From Planctomycetota bacterium (GTDB taxonomy: Bacteria > Planctomycetota > Phycisphaerae > Phycisphaerales > SM1A02): a stretch of DNA of 64,000 bases. This document shows, piece by piece, positions 8,395 through 16,598 of this stretch (positions are counted from its first letter, which is position 1; each line of letters opens with the position of its first letter). Position numbers and translations under genes: made by a program. The DNA is taken from the NCBI GenBank assembly GCA_022566535.1, contig JADFIR010000008.1, positions 1 through 64,000 of the forward strand, written 5' to 3'. Under the pieces are notes generated by a model that was not told where the DNA came from, made no database searches, and was given only the letters and a program-made list of their open reading frames with translations.

Positions 8395-8959
8395 AAGTCA
8401 GACCCGACACGGCACGTTTGACTTCCCACTTCTCTTCCCAGACCACCGTACCGCTGGAGAGGTGAAGCAACTGAAAGTTGCATAGGTACATGTCGCTGCG
8501 GCCGGCTCCGGAGGTGTTGGTCAGAGCGTGAAACTCAGCGGTGAGTAGATGCGTCGGCGGCAGGCGCAAGCCGTAAGACTCTTCGTCGAGGCCGAGCTCC
8601 TGGGCGACCATCGGCCAGCGCTGGGGTGGGATTGTCCAGATGATGTTGCGGCCCACGGCAGCTTCCGATTCAGCCAACAGCGCCCGAAGCCGGGCGAGAT
8701 ACAGCCATTTCTCTCGTTGGGGAATGATCTGATTGGTGTAATTGACCACGCGATCGACCGAGATCACCCATGGGTTGGCGTCGGAACCGCGCCGCCCGAG
8801 GACCGGGTCGTTGGCGAACGATTCAGCCATGCGGTCGGTCATGTCGATCAGATCGACGCTGCGCAGGAATGTGGTCCGAGCGACCGGCTGGGAGCCGCAG
8901 CCGCAGCCGCATGCCGCAGTCACCATTGCGATCACCACGGCGACGACGGCGTGCGTCAC
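8387..8959 (-). CDS. LpoB-like lipoprotein, copy 1
   Basis: 190 residues with an N-terminal hydrophobic segment and several cysteines (AACGCGCG) that could serve as lipidation site. The mature domain resembles LpoB/COG3417: FLRSVDLIDMTDRMAESF, then SVDRVVNYTNQII, YLARLRALLAE, LLTAEFHALTN and a terminal VVWEEKWEVKRA. LpoB is the outer-membrane lipoprotein that activates PBP1B in enterobacteria; here that role is inferred. Its start overlaps the stop of the second LpoB-like gene by four bases (8956-8959) and its end overlaps the COG3014-like gene by 8, so the four genes are probably translationally coupled. Confidence 0.8.
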   Translation of the reverse strand: MTHAVVAVVIAMVTAACGCGCGSQPVARTTFLRSVDLIDMTDRMAESFANDPVLGRRGSDANPWVISVDRVVNYTNQIIPQREKWLYLARLRALLAESEAAVGRNIIWTIPPQRWPMVAQELGLDEESYGLRLPPTHLLTAEFHALTNTSGAGRSDMYLCNFQLLHLSSGTVVWEEKWEVKRAVSGLTYD

Positions 8960-9564
8960 TGGAACTTGACCTCGTAGCTGTTCTCCCAGACGATCCCGCC
9001 GGGTCCGAGGGCGGGGCCGCTGGCCGCGTCACGAAGTTGCACCAATTGGTAGTCAAGTAAGTAGTAGTTCGTGCCGCCGGAGGGCAGATCGTAGACCTCG
9101 CAGGTCAACATGTAGTCCGCTCGCGACCGGTAGGCCGCGGCGGTGGATGCGGGGTCTTTGCTTCCATATTCGCGGGCCCGGGCCCGTTCAATGCGTGCTC
9201 GGTCGGCGATGAACTCCAGGCCGGTGCGCGCGCCCAGGGAATTGAGTTCGGTCCGCAGCCGGGCCAGGAAGATCTGGAGGTTCTGGTGCGGCCTGCTGGT
9301 GCGGTTCTCAATCGGCCCCACAACGATTCGCGGTGGGCTTGCGCGATTGGTGATGTCCAGGCGTGAGGCGATGTCCTGGGCCATTTTATTCGTGGCGGCA
9401 ATGAGGTCGGCGCTACGCAGCATCCGGGTGCCCAGCTCCGAAGGGGCATCATGGGTGGGATCCAGCCGATACCCGGACCGGCCACGGTTGGGAGGCGGTG
9501 TTGTTTGGCAGGCGACCAGGGCCGCCATGCCGATGACAATTAATGAATTGCGGGCGATTTTCAC
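8956..9564 (-). CDS. LpoB-like lipoprotein, copy 2
   Basis: 202 residues from a GTG at 9564, preceded at good distance by AAAGGA. The longer open frame running up to 10368 is antisense to another gene and is not translated. The signal ends in MAALVAC (Cys19). The mature part has the LpoB plan: MLRSADLIAATNKMAQDI, PPRIVVGPIENRTS, IFLARLRTELNS, YMLTCEVYDLPSGG and a final IVWENSYEVKFQ. It shares that plan with the next gene but the two are clearly diverged paralogues. It is the first gene of the operon, and its own promoter should lie between 9565 and 9780. Confidence 0.85.
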   Translation of the reverse strand: MKIARNSLIVIGMAALVACQTTPPPNRGRSGYRLDPTHDAPSELGTRMLRSADLIAATNKMAQDIASRLDITNRASPPRIVVGPIENRTSRPHQNLQIFLARLRTELNSLGARTGLEFIADRARIERARAREYGSKDPASTAAAYRSRADYMLTCEVYDLPSGGTNYYLLDYQLVQLRDAASGPALGPGGIVWENSYEVKFQ

Positions 9565-9786
9565 TGGCGATTCCTTTGGGCTGCGGTGAACGTCATCACA
9601 TCGAGCCGGGCGCCTCGCGGCGACCGACGCCTCGGCATCCCACCGCCGCACGCCTGGGTGTGTTCCTAGACAACAGACACCCCGATGAGCCGTTCTGTTC
9701 CCCGACCACGCGCGGACCGGTGTATGCAGCATACTGAAACATCGGCTCAGCGTCCCTGCCGAGGCGGGGCAGGAATGCACGAAGGG

Positions 9787-9818
9787 GCAAAAAAGAAGCG
9801 ACCGGCGAGGGTCGCTTC
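9787..9818 (-). terminator. Rho-independent terminator of the STN-like gene
   Basis: On the minus strand a 9-bp stem GAAGCGACC/GGTCGCTTC (arms 9795-9803 and 9810-9818) is followed immediately by a T run (A run 9789-9794 on the plus strand). It lies about 40 bases after the stop codon at 9857, placed to end that transcript before the LpoB operon. Confidence 0.75.
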
Positions 9819-9856
9819 GTGAACCGTGCGTTAGGTGGGGCGCTTCGCGCGAAAGA

Positions 9857-10909
9857 TCAGTCCGGGTCGCCGGCGTCGGCCGGTGGGTTGCTGGAGGCAC
9901 CGACACCACCGCCCGACCCGCCGACGGCGCCAGTCGTTTCGATTGAGCGGATGCCCGTGATCTCCACGTTGGAAAGCCCGCCCGAAAAGGTGAGGTAGCG
10001 TCGTTCGCCGGCCGCTGGCGCTCTGCCGATGGGTCGAACGGCGAAGGGATAGCCGCCGATCTGCCGGTGAATGTAGTCCGGGGCACGGACAATGAGGGTG
10101 CCCACGTAGTAGCGCATGGACGCCCAGTCACCGCCCGCATCAACCCAGCCGTCGGGCTCGACAGTTTCCCTGATGATGTCCATGACCTGCTGAGCGCGTT
10201 CGAGTTCACTGAGTCGATCGGGCTCATCTCCGGGGTCGCTAAAGGGGACCCCTCCCCCCCCACCGCCACCTCCACGGCTGCCACCGCCGCCGCCGCCGTA
10301 ACCTCCTCCGCCACCCCCGCCGAAGCCGCCCCCGCCGCCCCCGCCCCCGCCCCCGCCACCTCTGCCACCCTGGTTTAGCGCGCTACTCAGGTTGAGGCTC
10401 GGAGCGTTGTCGAAGTAAGGGGGCTCGAACAGCAGGTCGCGAAGTTGGTAGTACTTGATCCGTCGTGCCCCGGGCAGGCTCAGCCGCTCCTTCGTGCCCA
10501 GCTCGACGAAGCCGTTGCGGAGCTGCCACGTGCACTCTTCGAACTCCTGGCACTGATCGAGCACCAGCTCCAGCACAGTCAACGCCGGCTGATCCGCGGC
10601 GTCGATACTGATTGGTGTTTCTGGATCAATGCCGAAGCCGATCTTGTCGTCGTTGTATCGGCCAATAAGCTTGATGCCGAGCACCGTTTGGAGGTAGCTG
10701 ATCGCCTCTCGGGCCGGTGTTTCCTCAAACTGCACCGTAATATCGGTGTAGAGCAGCACGCTGAGCATGTGGGCCTTGCCGGTGCTGCGAGCCTGGGTCT
10801 GGGCCCGTTGCTGCATCACATGGTTGATTCGATCGGAAAGACTCTGGCCGAACGCTGACGAGCTGACGAGCACACAAGCGCCGACAAGGACAAAGGCCGT
10901 GGGTTTCAT
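9857..10909 (-). CDS. Exported STN-like protein with poly-glycine linker
   Basis: 350 residues from the ATG at 10909 (MKPTAFVLVG), which opens a clear signal peptide ending near SSSAFGQ; the upstream in-frame codons look non-coding. Residues about 45-110 resemble a secretin/TonB short N-terminal domain (EETPAREAISYLQTVLGIKL), a beta-alpha fold used for contacts across the periplasm. A middle segment ends in LFEPPYF, then an extreme glycine-rich stretch encoded by about 10245-10375, and a beta-rich C-terminal half. No secretin pore domain is present. Function unknown; an envelope scaffold is inferred. A terminator follows at 9787-9818. Confidence 0.8.
   Translation of the reverse strand: MKPTAFVLVGACVLVSSSAFGQSLSDRINHVMQQRAQTQARSTGKAHMLSVLLYTDITVQFEETPAREAISYLQTVLGIKLIGRYNDDKIGFGIDPETPISIDAADQPALTVLELVLDQCQEFEECTWQLRNGFVELGTKERLSLPGARRIKYYQLRDLLFEPPYFDNAPSLNLSSALNQGGRGGGGGGGGGGGGFGGGGGGGYGGGGGGSRGGGGGGGGVPFSDPGDEPDRLSELERAQQVMDIIRETVEPDGWVDAGGDWASMRYYVGTLIVRAPDYIHRQIGGYPFAVRPIGRAPAAGERRYLTFSGGLSNVEITGIRSIETTGAVGGSGGGVGASSNPPADAGDPD
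10245..10375 (-). repeat. Poly-glycine low-complexity tract
   Basis: C-rich on the plus strand, this tract encodes about 40 residues, nearly all glycine, within the STN-like protein. Runs of eight or more C and repeated CCGCC units make it prone to replication slippage, length variation and sequencing error. Confidence 0.8.
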
Positions 10910-11029
10910 GGTGATGATCTCCGCTTTGGGTGACCGGCGGCTGGGCGAGTACCTGCCGGTCAGACCGGGACTGACCAATAGTATATTCGCTGGAGGCAAG
11001 AACCCATAGCATTTTTCGCCGGGATCTTG

Positions 11030-12916
11030 TCAGGGGTTGCAGGGAGCCTGGGACAAGGCCTCAAGGCTCATGAGGGTCTCTGCGGCCCCGATCAGGCCCA
11101 GGGCCTGGGCGGCCGGGGGCTGGTCGCTGTCCCATGGTGCGGCACGGATGCCGCCCAGGGCTCTTGGAGGGTTGCGGAAGGCCCACGCGGAAGATTCACG
11201 GACCGCCAACTGCATGATGAATCGCATGACCTTGAGGTGCCGGCCGAGGGCGAGTTGAGCCTCGTGGGGGGGGGTGAGGTGGGGGTCGCGGAGCATACCG
11301 GCCAGGTAAGCCGCCGGCCTCAGCGATTGGGCGGAGGCGATCAGCCGGCCGCCGGTGGCCAATGCGAATCCGCCGGCGAGGTCCGGTGGGACCGGCTGGT
11401 CCCCGAGGCCGTCGCGGATTCGGCTGGCATCGAGAACCGCACGAATCTCCTGCAACCGCTCGGCGTTGGCGATGGGCTGACCCGTGGCCAGGGCATAGTC
11501 CGACTCCGCCCAGCCGAGCCATGGCAGCAGCGACACCTGCTGGTGCTGCGGAACTGATTCCCAGACAGCGTTGATGGCGCTGCGCACTACCGAGGGATCT
11601 ATAGAGGCGGATTCGGCGCGAAGGAGTCTGCTCAGAGCCGAGCACAGCATGGCTCGTCCGTGTGGCCCGATGGGTCGGACGATCGCACTCTCATGGTCAT
11701 CGGCCACAGGACCCTTCACGCGGGTATGGGCAGTCAGCACACGATTCGTCGCTGCGGCGAGAAGCCGCTGACAGCTGGGATCATCCCGGGCTCCGGCAGT
11801 CTCAAGTGCCGCAAACACAATGGCGGCGCACGCGACGCTGCTGGTCAGTGGATCGTCTTCGCCGGGGGCCAATTCCGCAAGCTGACTAAGAATCTGGCGG
11901 CTGGCCTGGGCGGCGAGCCTCGCCTTGCGTTGATCCACATCGGGCGCCTGGCTATACCGGCCGAGCGCCAGAGCAGCCAACGCTTGCTCCAGCGGAGGTG
12001 CAATCAGCGGGTCATAGCGATCGGCGGTCGGCCGGTAGGTGCCCATGATGCCCAGCGGTTCGGGCAGCGGCGAGATTGAGGCGATCAGATGGGCCGCGAT
12101 TCCGTCGGCGAGAGCCGCGATGGATTGGCGGGTTACGTCCGCCTCGAGCACGACCGTGTCGCCTCGATAGGTCTCGAAGGGCGGCTGATCCGGGCTCGCC
12201 TGCGTCAGGTGCGTAGTGGCGAATCGGTAGATCGATAGGTCGTAAAGCTTCACGAGTTGGGGCAGAGGGAGCAGGGCCAGGCCGAGTTCGACTGCCAGAG
12301 ATGGGAGAAGCCGCTCGACCCGGTCGGCGGTGTTGTTCGCCCGCATTTGCGCTGGAAACAGCATTGCCCGGGCCTTGCCGCGACGAAGGGCCACGCCGTC
12401 GAGCCCGGGGGCCAACTGATGGGCGATCTCCTGGTAGGTTTGCCCCAGCAGGGGTAGCGGTCTGCCGGCAACCTCCAGCTCAAGCGTCAATGCCCGGCCG
12501 ATACCGTCGGTCAATGCCGGTGGAAGGTTGGCGACGGCGGGATCGCCAAGCACCTCGCCCAGCGCCCGCCCGATGGCACGGCGGAGCATCAGGTCGTCGG
12601 CGGTGCTGTCGGCGCCACGTCCCACGACCCGGCCGTTGTGTCGAAGGATCACACAAACCCCGTCGGCCCCGCGAACCGTGACTCCAGCGGTCGGCTCGTT
12701 TGGCGCGGGCAGATCGAACGCGTTGATCCACCGTCGCGCGGTGGTATAGGCCGTGACAACATCGCCCGCATCCGGCAAGAGCGCCGGCTCGCCTTCGTGG
12801 GCAACGGCGGGCTCCGGGGAAGTTGCGGCCGGGCCGGCCGACGCCGTAAGTTCCATCGCCGCCAGCAGTCCGAGTGTGGCGGCGACGCCACGGCCGGCGT
12901 TGCTTGCGGACGACAT
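11030..12916 (-). CDS. Exported protein with AMMECR1-like domain
   Basis: 628 residues from the ATG at 12916; codons upstream to 13114 look non-coding. A weak signal-like segment (ATLGLLAAMELTASAG) opens the protein. Residues about 75-270 follow the AMMECR1 plan: VTVRGADGVCVILRHNGRVV, an alpha-helical block ending in a DP motif, LTLELEVAG, LDGVALRRGKARAMLFPAQM, then a helix and LYDLSIYRFATTHL. The remaining half is helical with repeated alanine/leucine-rich hairpins, possibly an alpha toroid. AMMECR1 proteins are usually small, cytosolic and of unknown biochemistry, so this fusion and likely export are unusual. The domain call is from pattern memory. Confidence 0.65.
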   Translation of the reverse strand: MSSASNAGRGVAATLGLLAAMELTASAGPAATSPEPAVAHEGEPALLPDAGDVVTAYTTARRWINAFDLPAPNEPTAGVTVRGADGVCVILRHNGRVVGRGADSTADDLMLRRAIGRALGEVLGDPAVANLPPALTDGIGRALTLELEVAGRPLPLLGQTYQEIAHQLAPGLDGVALRRGKARAMLFPAQMRANNTADRVERLLPSLAVELGLALLPLPQLVKLYDLSIYRFATTHLTQASPDQPPFETYRGDTVVLEADVTRQSIAALADGIAAHLIASISPLPEPLGIMGTYRPTADRYDPLIAPPLEQALAALALGRYSQAPDVDQRKARLAAQASRQILSQLAELAPGEDDPLTSSVACAAIVFAALETAGARDDPSCQRLLAAATNRVLTAHTRVKGPVADDHESAIVRPIGPHGRAMLCSALSRLLRAESASIDPSVVRSAINAVWESVPQHQQVSLLPWLGWAESDYALATGQPIANAERLQEIRAVLDASRIRDGLGDQPVPPDLAGGFALATGGRLIASAQSLRPAAYLAGMLRDPHLTPPHEAQLALGRHLKVMRFIMQLAVRESSAWAFRNPPRALGGIRAAPWDSDQPPAAQALGLIGAAETLMSLEALSQAPCNP

Positions 12917-13239
12917 CAAGAACGATGCGCCTTGCCGTGGGCTGCGATCGGCCCCGTTCACGATGTCGAAAACGCACTGTGGCACATTTGGCCCATTTCG
13001 GCACGCAGATTGAATCACATCATTGCGCATACCTGAAGTCAAGGAGTTCGCAACGATGCTGCTCAGACGTTTGATCACCATGACCGATAACCGCAAGCGG
13101 ATGGTGATCCTCACCTTGCTTACGTTTGCGACTCTGTGTTAGCCCGCAAGATTCGCGCGATGCACGGGGGATGAGCTCCTCAGAGCCGATCATCATTCAT
13201 TGGGCGCAGATGTTGTTGCGACCGGCCGATGCGGTCCTG
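12917..13239. other. Intergenic region upstream of the AMMECR1-like gene
   Basis: These 323 bases contain no long ORF. A possible 28-codon plus-strand ORF (13055-13141, MLLRRLITMTDNRKRM, ending in a hydrophobic stretch) starts 8 bases after AAGGAG (13041-13046). It could be a tiny membrane peptide but has no other support. The promoter of the divergent-reading minus-strand gene at 12916 should also lie here. Confidence 0.3.
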
Positions 13240-14991
13240 CTACAGCTCGATCTTGTCCGTTCCCAGAGCGCCATGCTCGTCCACGCCGCCTTTGATCGGT
13301 TTGGCCGCGTCCGGAGCACCCTTCTCATCGGTGGGCTCCTCTTCGCTCATTTTGGCGCGTTTAAGGCTGAGGCCGATCTTGCGCTCCTCGACATCCACAC
13401 GCAGGATCTTCACATCGAGCTGCTCGCCCGCCGTCACGATGTCCTGTGGGTTCTCGACCTTCTGATCTGATAGCTCTGAGATGTGCAGCAGCCCCTCCAG
13501 GCCGTCCTCCAATTCGACGAACACCCCGAAATTGGTGATCTTCGTCACTTTTCCGTGAACGACCATCCCGGGTTTGTACGCCGCGGGGATGACGTGCAGC
13601 CAAGGGTCTTCGGTCAACTGCTTGATACCCAGCCCGACCCGCTGCTTCTCCTGGTCGATATCCAGCACCACGCAACTGACGGGATCACCCTTCTTGAACT
13701 TCTCGTTGGGATGGGAAATCTTCTCCGTCCACGAGATGTCCGAGACATGGAGCAATCCGTCGATCCCGGGTTCGATCTCGACGAACGCACCGTAGTTGGC
13801 GAGGTTGCGGATCTTGCCTTCGATGATGGTGCCCGGGGGGAACTTCTCAGCGACAAGCTCCCAGGGATTGACCTCCGTTTGTTTGATGCCCAGCGAGATC
13901 TCATGTTTCTCCTTGCTGATATCAAGTACGACCACCTCCACCTCGTCCTCCACGTTGAGCAATTCGCTGGGATGACTGATCCGTCTGGTCCATGACATCT
14001 CGGAGATGTGGACCAAGCCTTCGATCCCCTCTTCAAGCTGCACAAACGCACCGTAGGAGACAAGGTTGACGATGCGGCCTTTGACTCGGCAGGAGATGGG
14101 ATATCGTTCCTCGATTGTCTCCCAGGGCGATGGCTGCAGTTGCTTGAGCCCGAGCGCGATTTTCTCCTTTTCCTTGTCGATCGTGAGGATCTTGACCTCG
14201 ATCTCGTCGCCGATCTTGAGCATGTCGCTGGGATGGTTGATGCGTCCCCAGCTCATGTCGGTGATGTGCAGCAGCCCGTCGAGCCCGCCGAGATCCACAA
14301 AGGCGCCGAAATCGGCGGTATTGGTGACGACTCCTTTGACGAGGTCGCCCTCCTTGATCGTCGCCAACAGCGTCTCTTTCGCCTTCTCCCTTTGCTTTTC
14401 AATGAGTCGCCGGCGGCTGATGACGATGTTGCGGCGTTCTTCATCGACCTTGAGGATCACGGCTTGAATGGTCTTGCCGATGTACGCGCCGATATCGCTT
14501 GGACGGCGAATATCCACCTGCGATGCGGGCAGGAAGACAGGCACGCCGATATCGACGAGAAGCCCCCCTTTGATCTTGCGCATGCATTTGCCTTCGACGA
14601 CGTCGTCCTCGCTCTTTGTCTCGAGAATCTTCTCCCATCCGCGGATACGATCCGCCTTGCGCTTGGAAAGTCGAACCGTGCCGGTTTCGTCTTCGAGTTC
14701 CTCGAGAAGCACCTCGACAACGCTCCCGATCTCCAGGTCGTCATAGTTATCGAACTCGCTCTTGTTGATCAGGCCTTCAGACTTCAGGCCGACGTCAATG
14801 ACCACATCATCACCAGCCTTGCCGACGACCCGGCCGTTGAGGATGTTGCCCCGTTGGAAATTCTCGATGTCTTGCTGCAGCAGGTCGTCCATGTTGCCGG
14901 TGGCGGCCTGCTCGCCCAGCGCTTCGCGGATGAGTTCTTCGACTTCGAGATCGCTTACGCCGAGTTCTTCGATCAAATTGTAATCAACCAT
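13240..14991 (-). CDS. rpsA: 30S ribosomal protein S1
   Basis: 583 residues with six S1 (OB-fold) repeats. The first two are diverged and serve ribosome docking in other bacteria (GNILNGRVVGKAGDD; VEGKCMRKIKGG). Four canonical RNA-binding repeats follow, each with a G-x-V-x-G start, a YGAFV/FGAFV core and a GLLHISEMSW-type strand. Length and repeat count match bacterial S1. It binds mRNA leaders on the small subunit and helps initiation. The tail after the sixth repeat is acidic and short. The gene stands alone with about 250 bases of leader upstream; no cmk gene is adjacent. Confidence 0.97.
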   Translation of the reverse strand: MVDYNLIEELGVSDLEVEELIREALGEQAATGNMDDLLQQDIENFQRGNILNGRVVGKAGDDVVIDVGLKSEGLINKSEFDNYDDLEIGSVVEVLLEELEDETGTVRLSKRKADRIRGWEKILETKSEDDVVEGKCMRKIKGGLLVDIGVPVFLPASQVDIRRPSDIGAYIGKTIQAVILKVDEERRNIVISRRRLIEKQREKAKETLLATIKEGDLVKGVVTNTADFGAFVDLGGLDGLLHITDMSWGRINHPSDMLKIGDEIEVKILTIDKEKEKIALGLKQLQPSPWETIEERYPISCRVKGRIVNLVSYGAFVQLEEGIEGLVHISEMSWTRRISHPSELLNVEDEVEVVVLDISKEKHEISLGIKQTEVNPWELVAEKFPPGTIIEGKIRNLANYGAFVEIEPGIDGLLHVSDISWTEKISHPNEKFKKGDPVSCVVLDIDQEKQRVGLGIKQLTEDPWLHVIPAAYKPGMVVHGKVTKITNFGVFVELEDGLEGLLHISELSDQKVENPQDIVTAGEQLDVKILRVDVEERKIGLSLKRAKMSEEEPTDEKGAPDAAKPIKGGVDEHGALGTDKIEL

Positions 14992-15250
14992 AGAAAGACG
15001 CTCTGCTCGACTGGCCTTGGCGGCGGCTGCACAGCCCAGGCGGCGGAATGTGAATAGGCGCCGGTTTCAGCTTGCAGCCGTCGCGCCCGTAGCGGATTGA
15101 CAATCCGCCGGGTGTGGAATTAGCCGCTGAGTATAGTTTCGTCAAGGCCCGGCGGCGAGTCTCTTTGATGAAGACCTTCACCCTGCTTGTGAGGAGACCT
15201 CGGCCGCGACCGGGGCGTCCGCCATCAAGAGCACGGCCGTTCGCCCGGGG

Positions 15251-15538
15251 TCATCGAGGGTTGCCGCTGGTGTAGGTGATCGGGTAGGGGCTCAGCCGGC
15301 TGGGATGATCCGTGTACAACATCCGCCCGAGATCGTCCATCACCATCCGCCAGTTCTGATTATTGGTGACCGCAAGGTTGCGCTGGGCGTCAACAGGTCG
15401 ATCCAGTAATCCCCGCAGCTCAGGGCTCGGGTCGTACCGGATGGAATCGAAACTCACATCATCGGGGTTGCTGACCTGGCAGCCGGCCACGGCAGCGATC
15501 ATCAGTCCCGCAAGAAACAGTCGTGTAAAGACCCTCAT
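15251..15538 (-). CDS. Small lipoprotein
   Basis: 95 residues from the ATG at 15538; an in-frame ATG at 15553 is also possible. The signal peptide is RVFTRLFLAGLMIAAVAGC with the lipobox cysteine at its end. The mature 75 residues contain NQNWRMVMDDLGRMLYTDHPSRLSPYP, a pattern I associate with tiny conserved planctomycete lipoproteins, but no function is known. It is not clearly co-transcribed with rpsA, which lies about 260 bases downstream. Confidence 0.7.
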   Translation of the reverse strand: MRVFTRLFLAGLMIAAVAGCQVSNPDDVSFDSIRYDPSPELRGLLDRPVDAQRNLAVTNNQNWRMVMDDLGRMLYTDHPSRLSPYPITYTSGNPR

Positions 15539-15667
15539 GGAATAATGCCTCATTTGCCAGCGGTTCGTAAGCGTTGACGGATTGGAATCTACTTTGCCCC
15601 ATTATTCGTGTCAATGCAATGAAAAGATTCAATGGAGCGGAAAATTCCTCTCGGAGCAGAAAAAACC

Positions 15668-15696
15668 TCGACCGGTGAAGCAAGATACGTTACACT
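15668..15696 (+). promoter_or_regulatory. Candidate sigma70 promoter of the rod-like RNA
   Basis: TCGACC (15668-15673) and TACACT (15691-15696) are separated by exactly 17 bases, each matching 4 of 6 consensus positions. The expected start lies at about 15702, which is where the 18-bp closing stem of the downstream structure begins. Confidence 0.45.
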
Positions 15697-15700
15697 GGAG

Positions 15701-15932
15701 GTGACGGCGTTGAGCCCCCTCGGGATCGCTTTTTGTCGCGGGCAGTTTTGCTCGAGCCTAATCAATCCCAAGGGATCGCCGATCTGCGACGAAGGTCAAG
15801 CCTCCATCGAGTGGAAGACCGGGCTCGACAGACGGCGAGCCCCCCTAGCCTTGGGGTTCGAGCAAAACCCGTGCAGCGGGATGTTGCCATCCCTCTGGGC
15901 GACCCGAAGGGGCCCAGCGCCGTCGTGGTTTT
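15701..15932 (+). ncRNA. Structured rod-like RNA, candidate 6S RNA
   Basis: About 230 nt without an ORF that fold into one long rod. A closing stem pairs 15701-15718 with 15909-15926 (one mismatch). Inside it, 15721-15729 pairs with 15899-15906. An open middle follows, with a hairpin on its 3' side (15878-15883 with 15888-15893). A perfect 14-bp stem pairs 15745-15758 with 15855-15868. Further helices continue (15768-15773/15849-15854, 15776-15781/15833-15838, 15783-15786/15829-15832) to an apical hairpin at 15803-15815. Several G-U pairs would be A-C mismatches on the other strand, favouring plus. Closing stem, open middle with 3' hairpin and long apical arm are the plan of 6S RNA, which binds sigma70 RNA polymerase. 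Existence as a structured RNA is better supported than the 6S identity. Confidence 0.55.
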
Positions 15933-15978
15933 CTCGTTGGGGAATTGATCGTTTGGTGACTGGGGTCGCGCCTGCACA

Positions 15979-16524
15979 TCATTCGCTACCTCGGCTCTTC
16001 AGCATCTGCTCCAGCGTCGTGCGAAACTGTCCGGCCATCACCTCCAGAGATTCAGGCATGACCCGGATCTGGCCGACGACGCTGATAAAGTTTGTATCGC
16101 CATGCCATCTGGGCACGAGGTGGGCGTGGAGGTGTTCGGGCACGCCGGCGCCCGCCGCCCGGCCTTGGTTGATCCCCATGTTGATCCCCTGCGGGTGCAA
16201 CGTTCGTTGGAGCAAATCCGTGCCCAGCTCCAGGAGCTTCCAGAGCTCCGCCCGTTGATCGGGTTCATAGTCCAACAGGGTCGGACGCGGATCGCCCAAG
16301 GACATCAGGAGATGCCCACTCGCGTAGGGGTAGCGGTTCAGCAGGATCAGACCGTGCTCGTTGCGGTAGATCACATGGTTCGCGTCATCGTCCTGAGGGT
16401 TCTGCCAGTAATCAGTCAGGAAAGGCCCGGCGACAAGCTCGGGTTCCCCCAGCGCATCGGCCCTGCGCTGAAGCTCGCGCAGATACGCCATTCGCCATGG
16501 CGCCCAAAGATTCTCGATGTTCAT
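15979..16524 (-). CDS. HIT family protein (Ap4A phosphorylase-like)
   Basis: 181 residues, soluble. The histidine-triad motif HLHAHLVPRW is near residue 132, preceded by NQGRAAGAGVPEHLHAH, the arrangement seen in bacterial HIT proteins that hydrolyse or phosphorolyse dinucleoside polyphosphates. The N-terminus (MNIENLWAPWRMAYL) matches the HIT/APA2-like branch that begins with LWAPWR. Likely substrates are Ap4A or aminoacyl-adenylate by-products. It sits alone on the minus strand, between the rod-like RNA and gnd. Confidence 0.9.
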   Translation of the reverse strand: MNIENLWAPWRMAYLRELQRRADALGEPELVAGPFLTDYWQNPQDDDANHVIYRNEHGLILLNRYPYASGHLLMSLGDPRPTLLDYEPDQRAELWKLLELGTDLLQRTLHPQGINMGINQGRAAGAGVPEHLHAHLVPRWHGDTNFISVVGQIRVMPESLEVMAGQFRTTLEQMLKSRGSE

Positions 16525-16564
16525 GGTCGTATGGTAACGATGAACAATGAGTGATGAGTTTCGC

Positions 16565-16583
16565 CGCGGGGCTTGCCCCCGCG
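16565..16583. repeat. REP-like palindrome
   Basis: CGCGGGG (16565-16571) and CCCCGCG (16577-16583) form a 7-bp stem around CTTGC, just after the 3' end of gnd. It is another member of the intergenic palindrome set and has no T tract, so it is not a typical terminator. Confidence 0.5.
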
Positions 16584-16598
16584 CGGTGATCGCTGTGA

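Noticed and set aside
9565-10368. 470-residue minus-strand frame upstream of LpoB copy 2
   Set aside because: Codons before 9564 are antisense or out-of-frame relative to the STN-like gene; the GTG at 9564 with AAAGGA is the real start.
13055-13141. 28-codon ORF with AAGGAG upstream
   Set aside because: The start signal is good but no conservation or domain can be judged; kept only as a note in the gap entry.
15092-15145. Promoter-like words upstream of rpsA (TTGACG, TATACT)
   Set aside because: No pair with proper spacing matches well on the minus strand, and the TTGACA at 15097-15102 is part of a short palindrome.
15701-15932. Identity as SRP RNA or RNase P RNA
   Set aside because: The SRP GGAAGCAG-type core and the RNase P GAGGAAAGTC core are absent.
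15632-16258. 208-residue plus-strand frame over the rod-like RNA
   Set aside because: It runs through the folded RNA and antisense to the HIT gene, with no recognisable protein pattern.
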